From Synechocystis sp. PCC 7338 (GTDB lineage Bacteria; Cyanobacteriota; Cyanobacteriia; Cyanobacteriales; Microcystaceae): a stretch of 64,000 bases of DNA. The notes beneath the pieces are model-generated. The model searched no databases, was not told where the DNA came from, and saw nothing but the letters and a program-made list of their open reading frames with translations. This document shows positions 1 through 9,674 of the stretch, in pieces (position 1 is the first letter of the stretch; each line of letters starts with the position of its first letter). The position numbers were made by a program, and so were the translations under genes. Where the stretch lies: NCBI RefSeq assembly GCF_018282115.1, contig NZ_CP054306.1, positions 2,961,488 through 3,025,487 of the forward strand. The letters are read 5' to 3'.

Positions 1-541
1 CCAAAATGACATAGTTATTAGCCACCATTTGCCGTAAAGGTTGATTGGGGCGGAAGGGCCAAATGACGATGGCTAACACCAAACCCCATAGGCCGCCGAT
101 CGCCAGGGAAATAAGTTCAAAAGAATCAGCACTAGCATTTTGGGAGCCCAACAGGAAAGCAAAACTGCTGACTACTCCCACCATGCCCCCCTGTTCTCCA
201 TACACCGTCAAATAACCAGAAATGAATAGTACTAAAATCGTCGCCATCAAACTGATTCCGCCATGATCCCCTACCACCATGCCCACCATCATGGCGATCG
301 CCGCTCCAATCCAAGCTCCCAAAATAGTTTTCAAGCGAACCGAGTACAGTCCCCCCACGTCGGCCAACAGGATTAACTGAGAAGCTAAACCGACGCCTAA
401 ACCAAGCTGAGGATCACCAAAAACCAGGCCAGCCAAGTAGGGCACCGCCATGCCGCAAAAAGTCCGAATGCCCCTACCCCAATCAATGGTGCCATTGGTA
501 CGGGCTAAAAAAGCAAGGCGTTGACGAAGTTTAGCCAGCAT
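1..541 (-). CDS. FUSC-like integral membrane protein (C-terminus outside window)
   Basis: Reading the reverse strand from the ATG at 541 gives an open frame with no stop to the window edge, so the gene is partial at its 3' end. The 180 visible residues contain several Gly/Ala/Leu/Val-rich membrane helices, including a stretch with ISLMATILVLFISGYLTVY, and a basic N-terminus. Overall this resembles FUSC/YccS-type (aromatic acid exporter-like) membrane proteins; that assignment is inference from hydropathy and general pattern, not from a catalytic motif. It is divergent from pfkA, with about 110 bp between the two starts, so both promoters must lie in 542-653. Confidence 0.6.
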   Translation of the reverse strand, partial: MLAKLRQRLAFLARTNGTIDWGRGIRTFCGMAVPYLAGLVFGDPQLGLGVGLASQLILLADVGGLYSVRLKTILGAWIGAAIAMMVGMVVGDHGGISLMATILVLFISGYLTVYGEQGGMVGVVSSFAFLLGSQNASADSFELISLAIGGLWGLVLAIVIWPFRPNQPLRQMVANNYVIL

Positions 542-653
542 CAGTTAAAAATTAGTTAAGAATCGAGGACAATTTTAAGAATTCTCACAATTTAGTTCCC
601 CGTTCCAACTTTGCCTCTACAAATAAATCAGCAACCACTTTGCAGGAACAACC

Positions 654-1739
654 ATGGGGGAAATTAAACGCATTGGTATTTTAACCAGTGGAGGAGACTG
701 TGCCGGACTAAACGCCGTGATCCGCTCCGTGGTACACCATGCCATTGGCACCTATGGTTGGGAGGTTGTTGGCATTCAGGAAGCAACCCAGGGACTAATG
801 GAAAATCCTCCCAAGGCGATCGCCCTGCACCGGGACAACATTGACCATTTGTTAATGATGGGGGGTACTTTTTTAGGCACCACTAATAAGGGTGATCCGT
901 TCGCTTTTCCCATGGGGGACGGCACGGTAAAGGACCGCACAGAAGATATTATTGCCGGTTATCGCCAGTTGGGATTGGATGCGTTAATTGGCATTGGTGG
1001 GGATGGCAGTTTGGCCATTTTGCGCCGCATTGCCCAACAGGGGTGCATTAACCTGGTGGGAATTCCCAAAACCATTGACAACGACGTGGGGGCTACCGAA
1101 ATCTCCATTGGCTTCGACACCGCCACCAACATTGCCACCGAAGCCTTGGACCGCCTCCATTTCACCGCCGCTAGCCACAACCGGGTCATGGTGCTGGAAG
1201 TGATGGGTAGGGATGCGGGGCACATTGCCCTAGCCGCTGGCATTGGGGGGGGAGCAGACATTATCCTCATTCCCGAAATTCCCTACCGCATTGAAAGTGT
1301 GTGCAACAAAATTCGCCAACGCCAAGCCCAGGGAAAAAACTTTTGCCTGGTGATGGTGTCGGAAGCGGTACGCACGGAATTAGGAGATCAGGTCAAACAA
1401 ATCCAACAATTTGGCGAAGACCGCTACGGTGGCATTGGTAAATACATTGCGGAACAGATTGCCCAACGCACCGGGGCAGAAACCAGGGTGACTGTACTGG
1501 GGCATATCCAACGAGGGGGCATTCCTTCCCCCTTCGATCGCCTGTTGGGCAGTGTGTTTGGGGTGGCGGCGGTGGACCTAATTGCGGAGGGTAAATTTGA
1601 CCACATGGTGGCCTGGCGTAATCGTCAAACCATTAGTGTACCCATTGAAGAAGCGATCCAAACCTATCAAACGGTGGAGTTGGATGGGGCACTGGTCAAA
1701 ACCGCCCGGGGATTGGGCATTTGCCTAGGCAATGATTAA
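654..1739 (+). CDS. pfkA: 6-phosphofructokinase
   Basis: Phosphorylates fructose 6-phosphate to fructose 1,6-bisphosphate in glycolysis. The 361-aa protein opens with the PFK signature GILTSGGDCAGLNA, has the nucleotide-site GGDG at residues 115-118 and the catalytic loop PKTIDND at 138-144, and the effector/substrate segment HIQRGGIPSPFDR near the C-terminus. GGDG (not GGDD) points to a nucleotide rather than pyrophosphate donor, while the Lys of PKTIDND differs from the Gly of the E. coli enzyme; this Gly/Lys combination is known in some ATP-dependent bacterial PFKs. Length is normal for the family. The ATG start follows an AGGAAC stretch. It corresponds to the pfkA next to trmD in Synechocystis. 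Confidence 0.95.
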   Translation: MGEIKRIGILTSGGDCAGLNAVIRSVVHHAIGTYGWEVVGIQEATQGLMENPPKAIALHRDNIDHLLMMGGTFLGTTNKGDPFAFPMGDGTVKDRTEDIIAGYRQLGLDALIGIGGDGSLAILRRIAQQGCINLVGIPKTIDNDVGATEISIGFDTATNIATEALDRLHFTAASHNRVMVLEVMGRDAGHIALAAGIGGGADIILIPEIPYRIESVCNKIRQRQAQGKNFCLVMVSEAVRTELGDQVKQIQQFGEDRYGGIGKYIAEQIAQRTGAETRVTVLGHIQRGGIPSPFDRLLGSVFGVAAVDLIAEGKFDHMVAWRNRQTISVPIEEAIQTYQTVELDGALVKTARGLGICLGND

Positions 1740-1944
1740 TGATTAGCCCAACTAGGGGCAGTATGAGGGAATTTTTTCCAGTGAGGGGAAATAATTGTAA
1801 AGAAATATGGAGGATGTTAAAGCTTAGTTGCGAAAACCGTTGTTTTTCTCCCCTCTTCCCCAAGGGGGTGATAACTTGTAAGACGAAAATTTTTCGATAA
1901 CTTTAACAAATTTAACCAATAAATAAGGGTGGGGGTTAGAGGTT
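1740..1944. other. Intergenic region between pfkA and the 57-aa gene
   Basis: About 200 bp of A+T-rich DNA that must contain the 3' end of pfkA and the promoter of the small gene at 1945. I see no convincing intrinsic terminator or protein-coding frame here; GGGGGTTAGAGG just before 1945 could serve as the ribosome binding site of the small gene. Confidence 0.4.
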
Positions 1945-2118
1945 ATGTTTGATCGTCCCAACAAAGATTTGATTAGTGCTGGTTTAGTTTCTGCTCTGGG
2001 AGCCGGCATTGTGACTTCCTTTGCAGTTAATCAGGGGCAAGACCCTTTGGTTGCTTTGATGATCACGGCGATCGCCAGTGTTTGTGGTATGGTGTGTCAC
2101 CAGTTTGATCTAATTTGA
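1945..2118 (+). CDS. Small hypothetical protein, 57 aa
   Basis: An ATG preceded by GGGGGTTAGAGG opens a 57-codon frame ending in TGA only ten bases before the likely trmD start, which suggests coupling with trmD. The protein begins MFDRPNKDLISAG, then is mostly small hydrophobic residues (one or two short membrane-like helices, with QGQDP between them) and ends MVCHQFDLI. I do not recognise a family. Codon use, including an in-frame HIP1 core (ACGGCGATCGCC encoding TAIA), looks like that of neighbouring real genes, which is the main reason for calling it. Confidence 0.55.
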   Translation: MFDRPNKDLISAGLVSALGAGIVTSFAVNQGQDPLVALMITAIASVCGMVCHQFDLI

Positions 2119-2128
2119 TTTGCCCTCT

Positions 2129-2824
2129 GTGCAGTTTGACGTTCTCACCCTATTCCCTGATTTTTTCACTTCTCCCCTGCAATCTGGTCTCCTGGGTAAG
2201 GCCCTAGAAAAAGCGATCGCCAGCGTTAATTTGATTAACCCCAGGGATTTCACCACGGATAAACATCGCCGGGTGGACGATGAACCCTACGGCGGTGGCG
2301 TGGGTATGGTGATTAAGCCAGAGCCAATTTTTGCGGCGGTGGAATCGTTACCAATACTGCCAAAACGGGAAGTAATTTTGCTCACTCCCCAGGGACAACC
2401 CATGAACCAGGCTTTATTTCGGGAGTTGACGGATTATGACCAACTGGTGCTGATCTGTGGCCACTATGAAGGGGTGGATGAACGGGTTTGCCAACTGGTG
2501 ACCAGGGAAGTTTCCCTCGGAGATTTTGTCCTCACCTGTGGCGAAATTCCCGCCCTCACTTTGATCAATGGTGTCACCCGTTTACTGCCCGGCACCGTGG
2601 GCAAAGAAGCCTCCCTAATCGCCGAAAGTTTTAGCACCGACCTGTTGGACTATCCCCACTACACCAGACCACCAGTATTTCGGGGCTTGGCTGTCCCCCC
2701 AGTGTTACTTTCAGGCAACCATCAGGCGATCGCCCAGTGGAGATTAGAGCAACAGGAGGAACGTACCCAACAGAGGCGGCCAGACCTATGGCAGAAGTGG
2801 CAAAATCAGTCGCCTTCCCCATGA
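2129..2824 (+). CDS. trmD: tRNA (guanine-N1)-methyltransferase TrmD
   Basis: Transfers a methyl group from S-adenosylmethionine to N1 of G37 in tRNAs with a G at position 36, preventing +1 frameshifts. The N-terminus QFDVLTLFPDFF, the SPOUT-knot motifs LICGHYEGVDERV and LGDFVLTCGE, and the C-terminal YTRPPVFRGLAVPPVLLSGNH region are diagnostic. The frame is open from a TTG at 2120, but the GTG at 2129 places the start at the position usual for the family (M-x-FDVLTLFP), giving 231 aa. No strong Shine-Dalgarno is visible, consistent with translational coupling to the small gene that ends at 2118. Confidence 0.93.
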   Translation: MQFDVLTLFPDFFTSPLQSGLLGKALEKAIASVNLINPRDFTTDKHRRVDDEPYGGGVGMVIKPEPIFAAVESLPILPKREVILLTPQGQPMNQALFRELTDYDQLVLICGHYEGVDERVCQLVTREVSLGDFVLTCGEIPALTLINGVTRLLPGTVGKEASLIAESFSTDLLDYPHYTRPPVFRGLAVPPVLLSGNHQAIAQWRLEQQEERTQQRRPDLWQKWQNQSPSP

Positions 2825-2913
2825 GGGGTAAACGACAACCCAATCACAATGGTTAAGGGATAAATCAACAGAGCAGATTCTTTCCTCAACCATTGCGACT
2901 AGATCCTAGGACA

Positions 2914-3996
2914 CTACTTCCAGCCCGCTTCGTTCATGATTTTGGTGGCGGGAGCGAGGGCTGGGCCCAACTTATCCAAATTGGTGGTGTCGGACTTAAA
3001 TTCCCCAAAGGAAGCCACGGACTTGTTCAGGGGAACCCCAGCCAAAACAGGATATTCGTAGTTATTTTGGGCTAAAAAGGCCTGGGCCGGTTCACTGACC
3101 AAAAATTCAATGAATTTAACCGCCCCTTCCCGGTTAGGAGCCGTTTTCACTACCCCCACACCGCTGACATTGACGTGGGCGCCCCGCCCTTCTTGGTTGG
3201 GAAAGAATACACCGACATTTTCGGCGATCGCCTTTTTGGCCGGATCTTCGCTTTCCAGCAGTCGCCCCATGTAATAGGTATTGGCTAAGGTCAAATCCGC
3301 TTCCCCGGAGGACACCGCTTCGATTTGGGCCGTGTCATTGCCTTGGGGTTCCCTGGCAAAGTTACTGACAAAACCCTTGGCCCATTCCAAAGTGGACTGT
3401 TCCCCATCGGCCACTATCAATGACGCCACCAGGGATTGATTATATTCATTGCTGGAGGAACGGATAATCACCCGGCCTTTCCATTTCGGATCCGCCAGCT
3501 CTTCGTAGGTGGACAGCTCCTCTGGTTTAACTTTGGCTTTGTTATACATAATCACCCGAGCCCGCTTGGTGAAGCCAAACCACATCCCATCTGGAGAGCG
3601 GAGATATTCCGGGATGCTAGTCTGTAAAATTTCGCTTTCCACCGGCTGAAAAATGCCATCTTCTTCCGCTCGCCATAAACGGGCCAAATCCACCGTGAGC
3701 AGCACATCCGCCGGGCTATTGGCTCCTTCGGACTTAATCCGTTCTAGCAGTTCGTCTGCCTTACCTTCAATCAGGTTAACTTTAATGCCCGTTTCTTCAG
3801 TGAATTTGGCGTAGAGTTCGTTATCGGTGTTGTAGTGCCGGGATGAATATAAATTGATCTCCTGCTGTTCCCCTGGTGTATCGACGATCGGGGCATCGGG
3901 GGATTGACCACAGCTACTGAGCAACTGGGAACCCACTACAACAGTGAACGCGGTTCCAATGGACAAAAACAAGCGACGGGATAATTTCTGGACCAT
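2914..3996 (-). CDS. futA1: Iron(III)-binding lipoprotein of the Fut ABC importer
   Basis: Ferric-iron binding protein feeding the FutB/FutC ABC transporter. The 360-aa product has an N-terminal signal with a twin-arginine-like SRRLFL and a lipobox ending at Cys29 (LSSC), so it is probably membrane-anchored on the periplasmic side. The mature part has the iron-binding-protein opening INLYSSRHYNTD, and the NTYYMGRL segment that supplies the adjacent tyrosine ligands in this family. The sequence closely matches my recollection of Synechocystis FutA1 rather than the Tat substrate FutA2. It is monocistronic, convergent with trmD. The long 5' region (3997-4450) suggests regulated expression, presumably by iron, although I could not identify a Fur box. 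Confidence 0.92.
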   Translation of the reverse strand: MVQKLSRRLFLSIGTAFTVVVGSQLLSSCGQSPDAPIVDTPGEQQEINLYSSRHYNTDNELYAKFTEETGIKVNLIEGKADELLERIKSEGANSPADVLLTVDLARLWRAEEDGIFQPVESEILQTSIPEYLRSPDGMWFGFTKRARVIMYNKAKVKPEELSTYEELADPKWKGRVIIRSSSNEYNQSLVASLIVADGEQSTLEWAKGFVSNFAREPQGNDTAQIEAVSSGEADLTLANTYYMGRLLESEDPAKKAIAENVGVFFPNQEGRGAHVNVSGVGVVKTAPNREGAVKFIEFLVSEPAQAFLAQNNYEYPVLAGVPLNKSVASFGEFKSDTTNLDKLGPALAPATKIMNEAGWK

Positions 3997-4449
3997 GGCG
4001 GCTAAATCTTCTCACTCCTCTAATAAAAGTAATTCTCAATAATTTTATCAGCAGTGGAGATATATTTAGTGATTTTTCTGATTGTTTGGTTAGGCGATCG
4101 GCTAAATACTATAAATAAGTCCTATTATTTTGTCCTTAAAATCTGAGAGAAAAAATTCCTTTGACTGGGGATGGAGAGACTAAGGCTTTTATTTTGCACT
4201 ACTTTCGCAGATTAGGAAGAGAAATTTAACTGATTCTAAACTTTAGCAAAGATCCTCTTTTTCCTTGGTTGTGATAGCCTGAGCTGATAAAAAGCCTTAT
4301 TCACTAACAGAATTAATTATTAATAATGTAGGCAAGCAAAATCCCCCTGGTACCACAGAGGGAAAATGTAAGTGAACCGTGGTCGGTGGATCTGGACGCT
4401 AAGAATCCTAACCACCAATCAAATTTTCAGCCACCGGAGTTATGTCGGT
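3997..4449. other. Intergenic region upstream of futA1
   Basis: A 450-bp A+T-rich stretch between the futA1 start and the 3' end of the YggT gene. It must contain the futA1 promoter and any iron-responsive operator. One plus-strand frame overlaps the YggT gene in antisense and is not credible. I see no RNA gene or repeat here. Confidence 0.4.
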
Positions 4450-4722
4450 TTAAAAACCAGCGTAGGGAACCGCCACACTGCTGAGAGCCTGTTGGAGAAA
4501 CTGCAACGCAAAAATGGCCAGAATGGGGGAGAAATCAATGCCTCCCAGGGGCGGGATAAAAGAGCGGAAAATATTCAAATAGGGATCGGTCACGGGGCTG
4601 AGAAAACCCATGATATTGCCGGCCCACTCCGCAGTTTGAAACCAGGACAGCAAAATACGGACAAATAACAACACTAGGTAGATGTTGATGAAGCTGACGA
4701 GGGTAGAAAGGAGTAGGTCCAT
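4450..4722 (-). CDS. YggT/Ycf19 family membrane protein
   Basis: A 90-aa protein with two hydrophobic helices: one near the N-terminus (LVSFINIYLVLLFVRILLSW) and one near the C-terminus (DFSPILAIFALQFLQQAL). The loop between them, TDPYLNIFRSFIPPLGGIDFSP, is the conserved YggT signature. In cyanobacteria and chloroplasts such proteins (Ycf19/CCB3) are linked to thylakoid protein-complex or nucleoid functions; the role here is inference. The frame extends upstream to a TTG at 4755, but the ATG at 4722 (MDLLLSTL) fits the family start better. It lies 24-57 bp downstream of crtD on the same strand and may be co-transcribed. Confidence 0.85.
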   Translation of the reverse strand: MDLLLSTLVSFINIYLVLLFVRILLSWFQTAEWAGNIMGFLSPVTDPYLNIFRSFIPPLGGIDFSPILAIFALQFLQQALSSVAVPYAGF

Positions 4723-4778
4723 AGTGGCAATGGTGATATCGATAGCAATGAACAATTGTCTTTCATCTTAACCTGGCC

Positions 4779-6302
4779 CTAGAAATTTATTGCTTCACTA
4801 GCGCAAATTTGCCGGGCAATGGTGAGAGCACTGTAACTTACCCCAGCGGTGCCTTCCCCCGGATGGACGGAATCCCCCACTAACCACAAATTACGGATGG
4901 GGGTACGGGGGGCAAAGCCAAAGGGGCCAAAGGTGGTCAAACGCTGGCCGACTCCGCCCACAATGCCTTGATCTCGGGCAGTATAGCGGGCAAAGGTACG
5001 GGGAGTGGCACTTTCTTGGTGGACAATGTTGGATTCATTCAGGTTGAAATATTCTCCCAATCTGGCGATCGCCGTGGTTATGTAACTTTGCTTGTGGGCT
5101 TGATATTGTGCCGGGGAAGCATCCCACCAGGGGGCCACATCGGTGAAGGAAGAAGCAATTAGAGTTCTACAGCCCAGGGGAGCCCGGCCATCCCCCGGTT
5201 TACTGACGCTGACAAAAAGGGAATTATTTTCGCCAATGGGGCCCTGGCGATCGTACAAAAACTGTAGGTGGGGAGCACAGTCGGACGGAATGGCATCTTC
5301 TCTGACACCTAAATAAATGACAAAAGCACCGGAACTAGGGGGTAAATTAGTCACCCTTTGGTGATAACCAGGCAATGGCTGGTCCACCGCTTGGAGTAAA
5401 TTCTGCACCGTTAAATTGGCCACCACTTGCTGAGCTTCCTCCCGACGTACTTCGCCGCTTTTAATGTCCCGCACCGTCACCCCCTGTACTTGCCCTTGGT
5501 CACAATGAATCTGCTCCACGCACCGGCCACAAAATACTTCCCCTCCATAGTTTTTTAAAGCTTCCACCAGGCGATCGCCTAGGGCTTGCATACTGCCCTG
5601 GAGATGCCATAAACCCTGGGGAGCTTGGGAAACACTCAAGGCGGTAGCGGCGTATAACAATGCTGTCTCATCGGCTCCCACCTGGGAATAGAGTTTCAAC
5701 TGTAAATCAAGGAAAGTTTTTAGACGGTGGTCTGCCCCTAAACCCAATAGCCGGAGAGCATCCCCCACCGTGAGGGTGACAAAGGGGGTCGTGAGCAGAG
5801 TATCTGGCCGCAACGCCTGCAACAATTGCCCCAAATCCCAGGCATTACGGGGAGGTAAAACGGGATCTCGTGCCTGAAAACGCCAACTAATTTGGAAGAG
5901 GGTTTGTAGTAATTGCCAAAATCTGCCACTCCCTGGAAATTGCCGCTCCCTTTCCTTTTGCCATCGATCAGGGTTATGCCAAATGTTAATTGGTTGGCTT
6001 TCCCCCGGTAAAAAAACGGCACAGGACGGATCACAAAGGGTTGCCTCCGGTAAATCCACCTGTAACTGCCGGAAAATGCGATGGTGAATACCCCCCGGTT
6101 CTAGTCCCGCTACTTGGGTGGCCCCCACATCAAAAATGAAACCCCGTCTCCGAAAAGTGGAAGCACAGCCCCCGACCATGGTTGCCTGTTCATAAACTTT
6201 AACTTGGTAGCCCTGCTGGGCCAACAAGGCCGCCGTTGTTAGACCGCCAATGCCAGCGCCAATGACGATTACGGATTGAGATTCAGCCTTGTTCAGGGTC
6301 AT
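4779..6302 (-). CDS. crtD: Phytoene-desaturase-like oxidoreductase, probable C-3',4' desaturase CrtD
   Basis: FAD-dependent carotenoid desaturase family member of 507 aa. The N-terminal dinucleotide-binding motif is VIGAGIGGLTTAALL, followed by the YEQATMVGGCAST region, and the C-terminus has the family motif LWLVGDSVHPGEGTAGV. Position (next to the YggT gene, the PucC-type transporter and ndhD) matches the Synechocystis gene shown to encode the desaturase for myxoxanthophyll synthesis. The family call is firm; the specific reaction rests on recalled synteny, and CrtO or CrtH paralogues are the alternative. Confidence 0.85.
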   Translation of the reverse strand: MTLNKAESQSVIVIGAGIGGLTTAALLAQQGYQVKVYEQATMVGGCASTFRRRGFIFDVGATQVAGLEPGGIHHRIFRQLQVDLPEATLCDPSCAVFLPGESQPINIWHNPDRWQKERERQFPGSGRFWQLLQTLFQISWRFQARDPVLPPRNAWDLGQLLQALRPDTLLTTPFVTLTVGDALRLLGLGADHRLKTFLDLQLKLYSQVGADETALLYAATALSVSQAPQGLWHLQGSMQALGDRLVEALKNYGGEVFCGRCVEQIHCDQGQVQGVTVRDIKSGEVRREEAQQVVANLTVQNLLQAVDQPLPGYHQRVTNLPPSSGAFVIYLGVREDAIPSDCAPHLQFLYDRQGPIGENNSLFVSVSKPGDGRAPLGCRTLIASSFTDVAPWWDASPAQYQAHKQSYITTAIARLGEYFNLNESNIVHQESATPRTFARYTARDQGIVGGVGQRLTTFGPFGFAPRTPIRNLWLVGDSVHPGEGTAGVSYSALTIARQICASEAINF

Positions 6303-6514
6303 GACAAAAGGGGCGTTGGGAAATTTTCTTTACATTTCTTAATGTAGCTGGTTGCAAATGTTCGTGGCCCAGACATTGTTCAGAATTCTGTCAATCGTCA
6401 ATTGATTTAGTGGGATAAATACGATAGGCTCGGCTCCAACAGTGGCAGGTATTGATAAACAGTTTTCAACGCTAACAACAGCAAATTAAATCCCCCTTGA
6501 ATTAGGAATTATCC
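6303..6514. promoter_or_regulatory. Divergent promoter region crtD / pucC-like gene
   Basis: About 210 bp separates the divergent starts of crtD (6302, reverse) and the transporter gene (6515, forward). The region is A+T-rich and must contain both promoters. I could not pick out confident -35/-10 pairs, so the call rests on gene orientation alone. Confidence 0.4.
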
Positions 6515-7666
6515 ATGAGTCAGCATTCTGCAGTTCTGTGGCGACGGGTTTGGGCCATTGCCTTGGTCCAGGGCTCGGTAACTTTGATGTGGATAACCTA
6601 CCGCCTTTATCTGGGGAATTTGCTCAAGGGTTGGGGATTTTCACCGGAGTTTGTGGTCGGATTACTAACCTTTGAGATGGTTTTAGGGGTGGTGATGGAA
6701 CCCCTATTTGGTGCTCTGAGTGATCGCCAACAGCGGACTTTAGGCACCCGATTGCCGCTGATTTCTTTGGGGGTGATTCTCGCCGCCGGTTTTTTCCTCC
6801 TAATTCCCCTGGTATTTTTCCTGCCCCTTGCCAACGTAGCCCGCTTCTTACTGCCGGCATTGGCGATCGCCTGGGCCATAGCTATGACCCTATTCCGTAG
6901 TCCCACCATGGTGCTGATTGGTCAATGTGCTCCCATCAATCAACTGCCCCTAGCTATGGGAATTCTGAGTTTGGTGGGTGGCCTATTCGCCTCATTTCGG
7001 AAACCCATGGGTCAGTGGTTATTAAGCTTGGGTAGCTTACCAGCTTTTTTACTCGGTTCAGTGGTGTTATTGGGGGCCAGTCTATTTTTAAGTCGAGTTT
7101 TACCACCGACCACTGAAAAAGCCGAAGCAAGTACTGCAAGGGTGAAAGCTTTTCCTTGGATTGCCATGGTCAACATTGCTCTCTTCGCCATTGGCACCAC
7201 CTGGGGCACGAGGGTGTTAATGCTAGTTTTCACCCAACAATTGGAGGGAATTAACAATGGTTTAATGGGTTTGCAACTGCTGCTGGCATTAATGGCCCTG
7301 CCCATGGGTTGGTTGATTCGTAAAATAGGTCATCCAGTGGCATCCCTAACCACAGCCCTAGGACTTCTGGTGCTGACTTTACTATGTTTGCTCAATGGCT
7401 TTTGGCTACCGGCGATCGCCTTCTCCTGGTTATTGGGTTCTAGCATTTTAAACAATGGACTAATTCCGCTGTTACTACAAATCCTCCAGGGCAATCGAGC
7501 CGGTGTAGGTATTGGTTTGTATTTCGGCTGTGTCGGTCTGGCGGGGGATATTTTTAGCCGTTATTGGTCAACTCAACCCGGCCATATTCAAGCAGGATTG
7601 GGATTAGCAATGCTAGTCATGGCTACCTTACTTTGTGCCCAATATTGGCAACGTTCAGATTTGTAA
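6515..7666 (+). CDS. BCD/PucC-family MFS transporter
   Basis: A 383-aa polytopic membrane protein with about twelve hydrophobic helices. The N-terminal part contains the family-typical FEMVLGVVMEPLFGALSDR and LGTRLPLI loop. Members of this branch (PucC, LhaA, bacteriochlorophyll-delivery) help load pigments into light-harvesting complexes in purple bacteria; cyanobacterial homologues are annotated as putative chlorophyll or pigment transporters. Its place beside crtD and ndhD suits a thylakoid role, but the substrate is unknown. Confidence 0.8.
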   Translation: MSQHSAVLWRRVWAIALVQGSVTLMWITYRLYLGNLLKGWGFSPEFVVGLLTFEMVLGVVMEPLFGALSDRQQRTLGTRLPLISLGVILAAGFFLLIPLVFFLPLANVARFLLPALAIAWAIAMTLFRSPTMVLIGQCAPINQLPLAMGILSLVGGLFASFRKPMGQWLLSLGSLPAFLLGSVVLLGASLFLSRVLPPTTEKAEASTARVKAFPWIAMVNIALFAIGTTWGTRVLMLVFTQQLEGINNGLMGLQLLLALMALPMGWLIRKIGHPVASLTTALGLLVLTLLCLLNGFWLPAIAFSWLLGSSILNNGLIPLLLQILQGNRAGVGIGLYFGCVGLAGDIFSRYWSTQPGHIQAGLGLAMLVMATLLCAQYWQRSDL

Positions 7667-7769
7667 ACAAAAAAAGGGAGTAGGAGACTCATTTTCCCCC
7701 ACTCCTCTCTATTTCATAAAATCACGCAGTAGTCTAAAAGTTGTCCAATTAACTCACAAGACTAAATCA

Positions 7770-9449
7770 CTAGGGTTGAACTTTGACCGTGGCAAAGTCC
7801 GTGGTGGGAATGTGGGGAGCAGTTAATGCTGCCGCATAAACCCGGGGATTGGTTTCAGCAATTTGCACATAGGATTGGCGCACTTGGCTGTTCACCGCTA
7901 CCGTGGTGGCATCGTAAACCTGGGTAGCTAATTTGGGATAAAGACCCACTCCAATAATCGGCAAGAGGAAGCAGGCGGCGATAAATACCTCCCGGGGACG
8001 GGCATCGTCATAGATGGCATTGCCGGGGAGCACACAACTAGTGCCAAAACAAACGGCTTCTTGGTCGGAATTGGGGGAAAGGCTATCCTGTTCCAGATTG
8101 CAGGAAGGGGGAATGTTGTTGCCGTAGAAAAGTTGGCGCAACATAGACAACAGGTAAATGGGGGTAAGCACCAAACCTACAGCAGCGAGGAAAACGGTCA
8201 CTGTTTTGAAGGGGGTGCTGTAAATGTCGCTGGAACTTACTCCAACAAAGACAGTTAATTCGCTGACAAAACCGCTCATGCCGGGGAGGGCGAGGGATGC
8301 CATGGCGCCCATGGTGAACAGGGCAAAAACCGTCGGCATTACTTTGCCAATGTTGCCCATCTGGGCCAAGGAAAGGGTGTGGGTCCGGTCGTAGGTAACC
8401 CCCGCCAGGAAGAAGAGGACGGCGGCAATTAAACCGTGGGAGAGCATTTGCAACATGGCTCCACTGATGCCCAAGTCGGTAAAGGAAGCAATACCCAGCA
8501 ACACAAAGCCCATGTGGGAAACGGAGGAGTAGGCCAAGCGGCGTTTCATGTTGTCCTGGGCAAAGGAGGAGAAACCACCGTAGATGATGTTAACCACCCC
8601 AAGGATGACTAAGATCGGCGCAAAGTAAACGTGGGCATCTTCCAACAGACCAAGGTTCAAACGAATGAGACCGTAACCGCCCATTTTCAGCAGCACCCCA
8701 GCCAAAATCATGGAAACGGGGGCAGAGGCTTCACCGTGGGCATCGGGTAACCAGGTATGGAATGGGAAAATGGCTAATTTAACGCCAAAGGCAATCAGTA
8801 AACCGGCGTATAAAAACAGTTCTAAGGCGATCGGGTAATCTTTCAGACCCAATTCCGCAATGTCAAAGGTGGTTACATCACCGTAGAAAGCTAAGCCCAG
8901 GGCGGCAACCAAAATGAATACGGAGGCGGCGGCGGTGTAGAGCAAAAACTTCATGGCGGCATACTGGCGTCTTTGACCACCCCAAATGCAAACTAGGAGG
9001 TAAACCGGCACCAATTCCAGTTCCCACATGATGAACAGTAGGAGCATGTCTTGGGCTACAAACACGCCAATCTGGGCCGCATAAAGCACCAACATTAGGA
9101 AGTAGAAGAGGCGGGGCTTATGGTCAACCTGCCAGGCAGCAAAGATGGAAAGGGTGGTAACCAATCCAGCCAGTAACACTAGGGGCATGGAGATGCCATC
9201 CACGGAAACACTCCAACTGAGCCCGAATTGGGGAATCCAGCTAAATTTTTCCTGGAGCTGAAAACCGGTATTGCTGATGTCGTAGTTAGTCCAAAAAACG
9301 TAGCTCATCAAAACAAAATCCGCTAGACCCACACCAAGGGCATACCAGCGGACTTGTTTTCCATCTTTGTCGGGAATTAACGGAATGAAAAGGGCGGCGA
9401 CTAACGGCAGGGCAATCATCGTTGTCAGCCAGGGGAAGTGTTCCAACAT
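7770..9449 (-). CDS. ndhD: NAD(P)H-quinone oxidoreductase subunit NdhD
   Basis: A proton-pumping membrane subunit (ND4/Mrp antiporter-like) of the photosynthetic NDH-1 complex, which moves electrons from ferredoxin to plastoquinone in cyclic flow and respiration. The 559-aa sequence has around fourteen helices, the conserved [19 protein letters not shown] segment with its key Glu, and the [19 protein letters not shown] motif of the antiporter fold. NdhD1 and NdhD2 are both close in length; synteny with crtD suggests NdhD2, but I leave the paralogue number open. Monocistronic, convergent with the transporter gene. Confidence 0.95.
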   Translation of the reverse strand: MLEHFPWLTTMIALPLVAALFIPLIPDKDGKQVRWYALGVGLADFVLMSYVFWTNYDISNTGFQLQEKFSWIPQFGLSWSVSVDGISMPLVLLAGLVTTLSIFAAWQVDHKPRLFYFLMLVLYAAQIGVFVAQDMLLLFIMWELELVPVYLLVCIWGGQRRQYAAMKFLLYTAAASVFILVAALGLAFYGDVTTFDIAELGLKDYPIALELFLYAGLLIAFGVKLAIFPFHTWLPDAHGEASAPVSMILAGVLLKMGGYGLIRLNLGLLEDAHVYFAPILVILGVVNIIYGGFSSFAQDNMKRRLAYSSVSHMGFVLLGIASFTDLGISGAMLQMLSHGLIAAVLFFLAGVTYDRTHTLSLAQMGNIGKVMPTVFALFTMGAMASLALPGMSGFVSELTVFVGVSSSDIYSTPFKTVTVFLAAVGLVLTPIYLLSMLRQLFYGNNIPPSCNLEQDSLSPNSDQEAVCFGTSCVLPGNAIYDDARPREVFIAACFLLPIIGVGLYPKLATQVYDATTVAVNSQVRQSYVQIAETNPRVYAAALTAPHIPTTDFATVKVQP

Positions 9450-9674
9450 GGTAATGAGAATAAATACCTAGTGATCTTCCTCCGATTATATTAAACTTTG
9501 TAAACTTTTGAGAATTTTTTTTGAGATTTTCGTTATAGCAGTCAGAGATTCGGCTCTATCAATGGGAATAATTTCTTTAACTTCGGCTTTTCCCCACCTA
9601 AATTCCTTAAATTTTTGCCAATTATCTGGCGATCGCCTGGCGGATCTCTAGGAGATTACCAGTAGAATTCGGCT

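Noticed and set aside
4372-4668. 98-codon plus-strand frame
   Set aside because: It is antisense to the YggT gene and its product has no protein-like pattern.
7667-7769. Possible terminator hairpin between the transporter and ndhD (GGAGT/ACTCC)
   Set aside because: Only five base pairs with a poor inner stem; not convincing.
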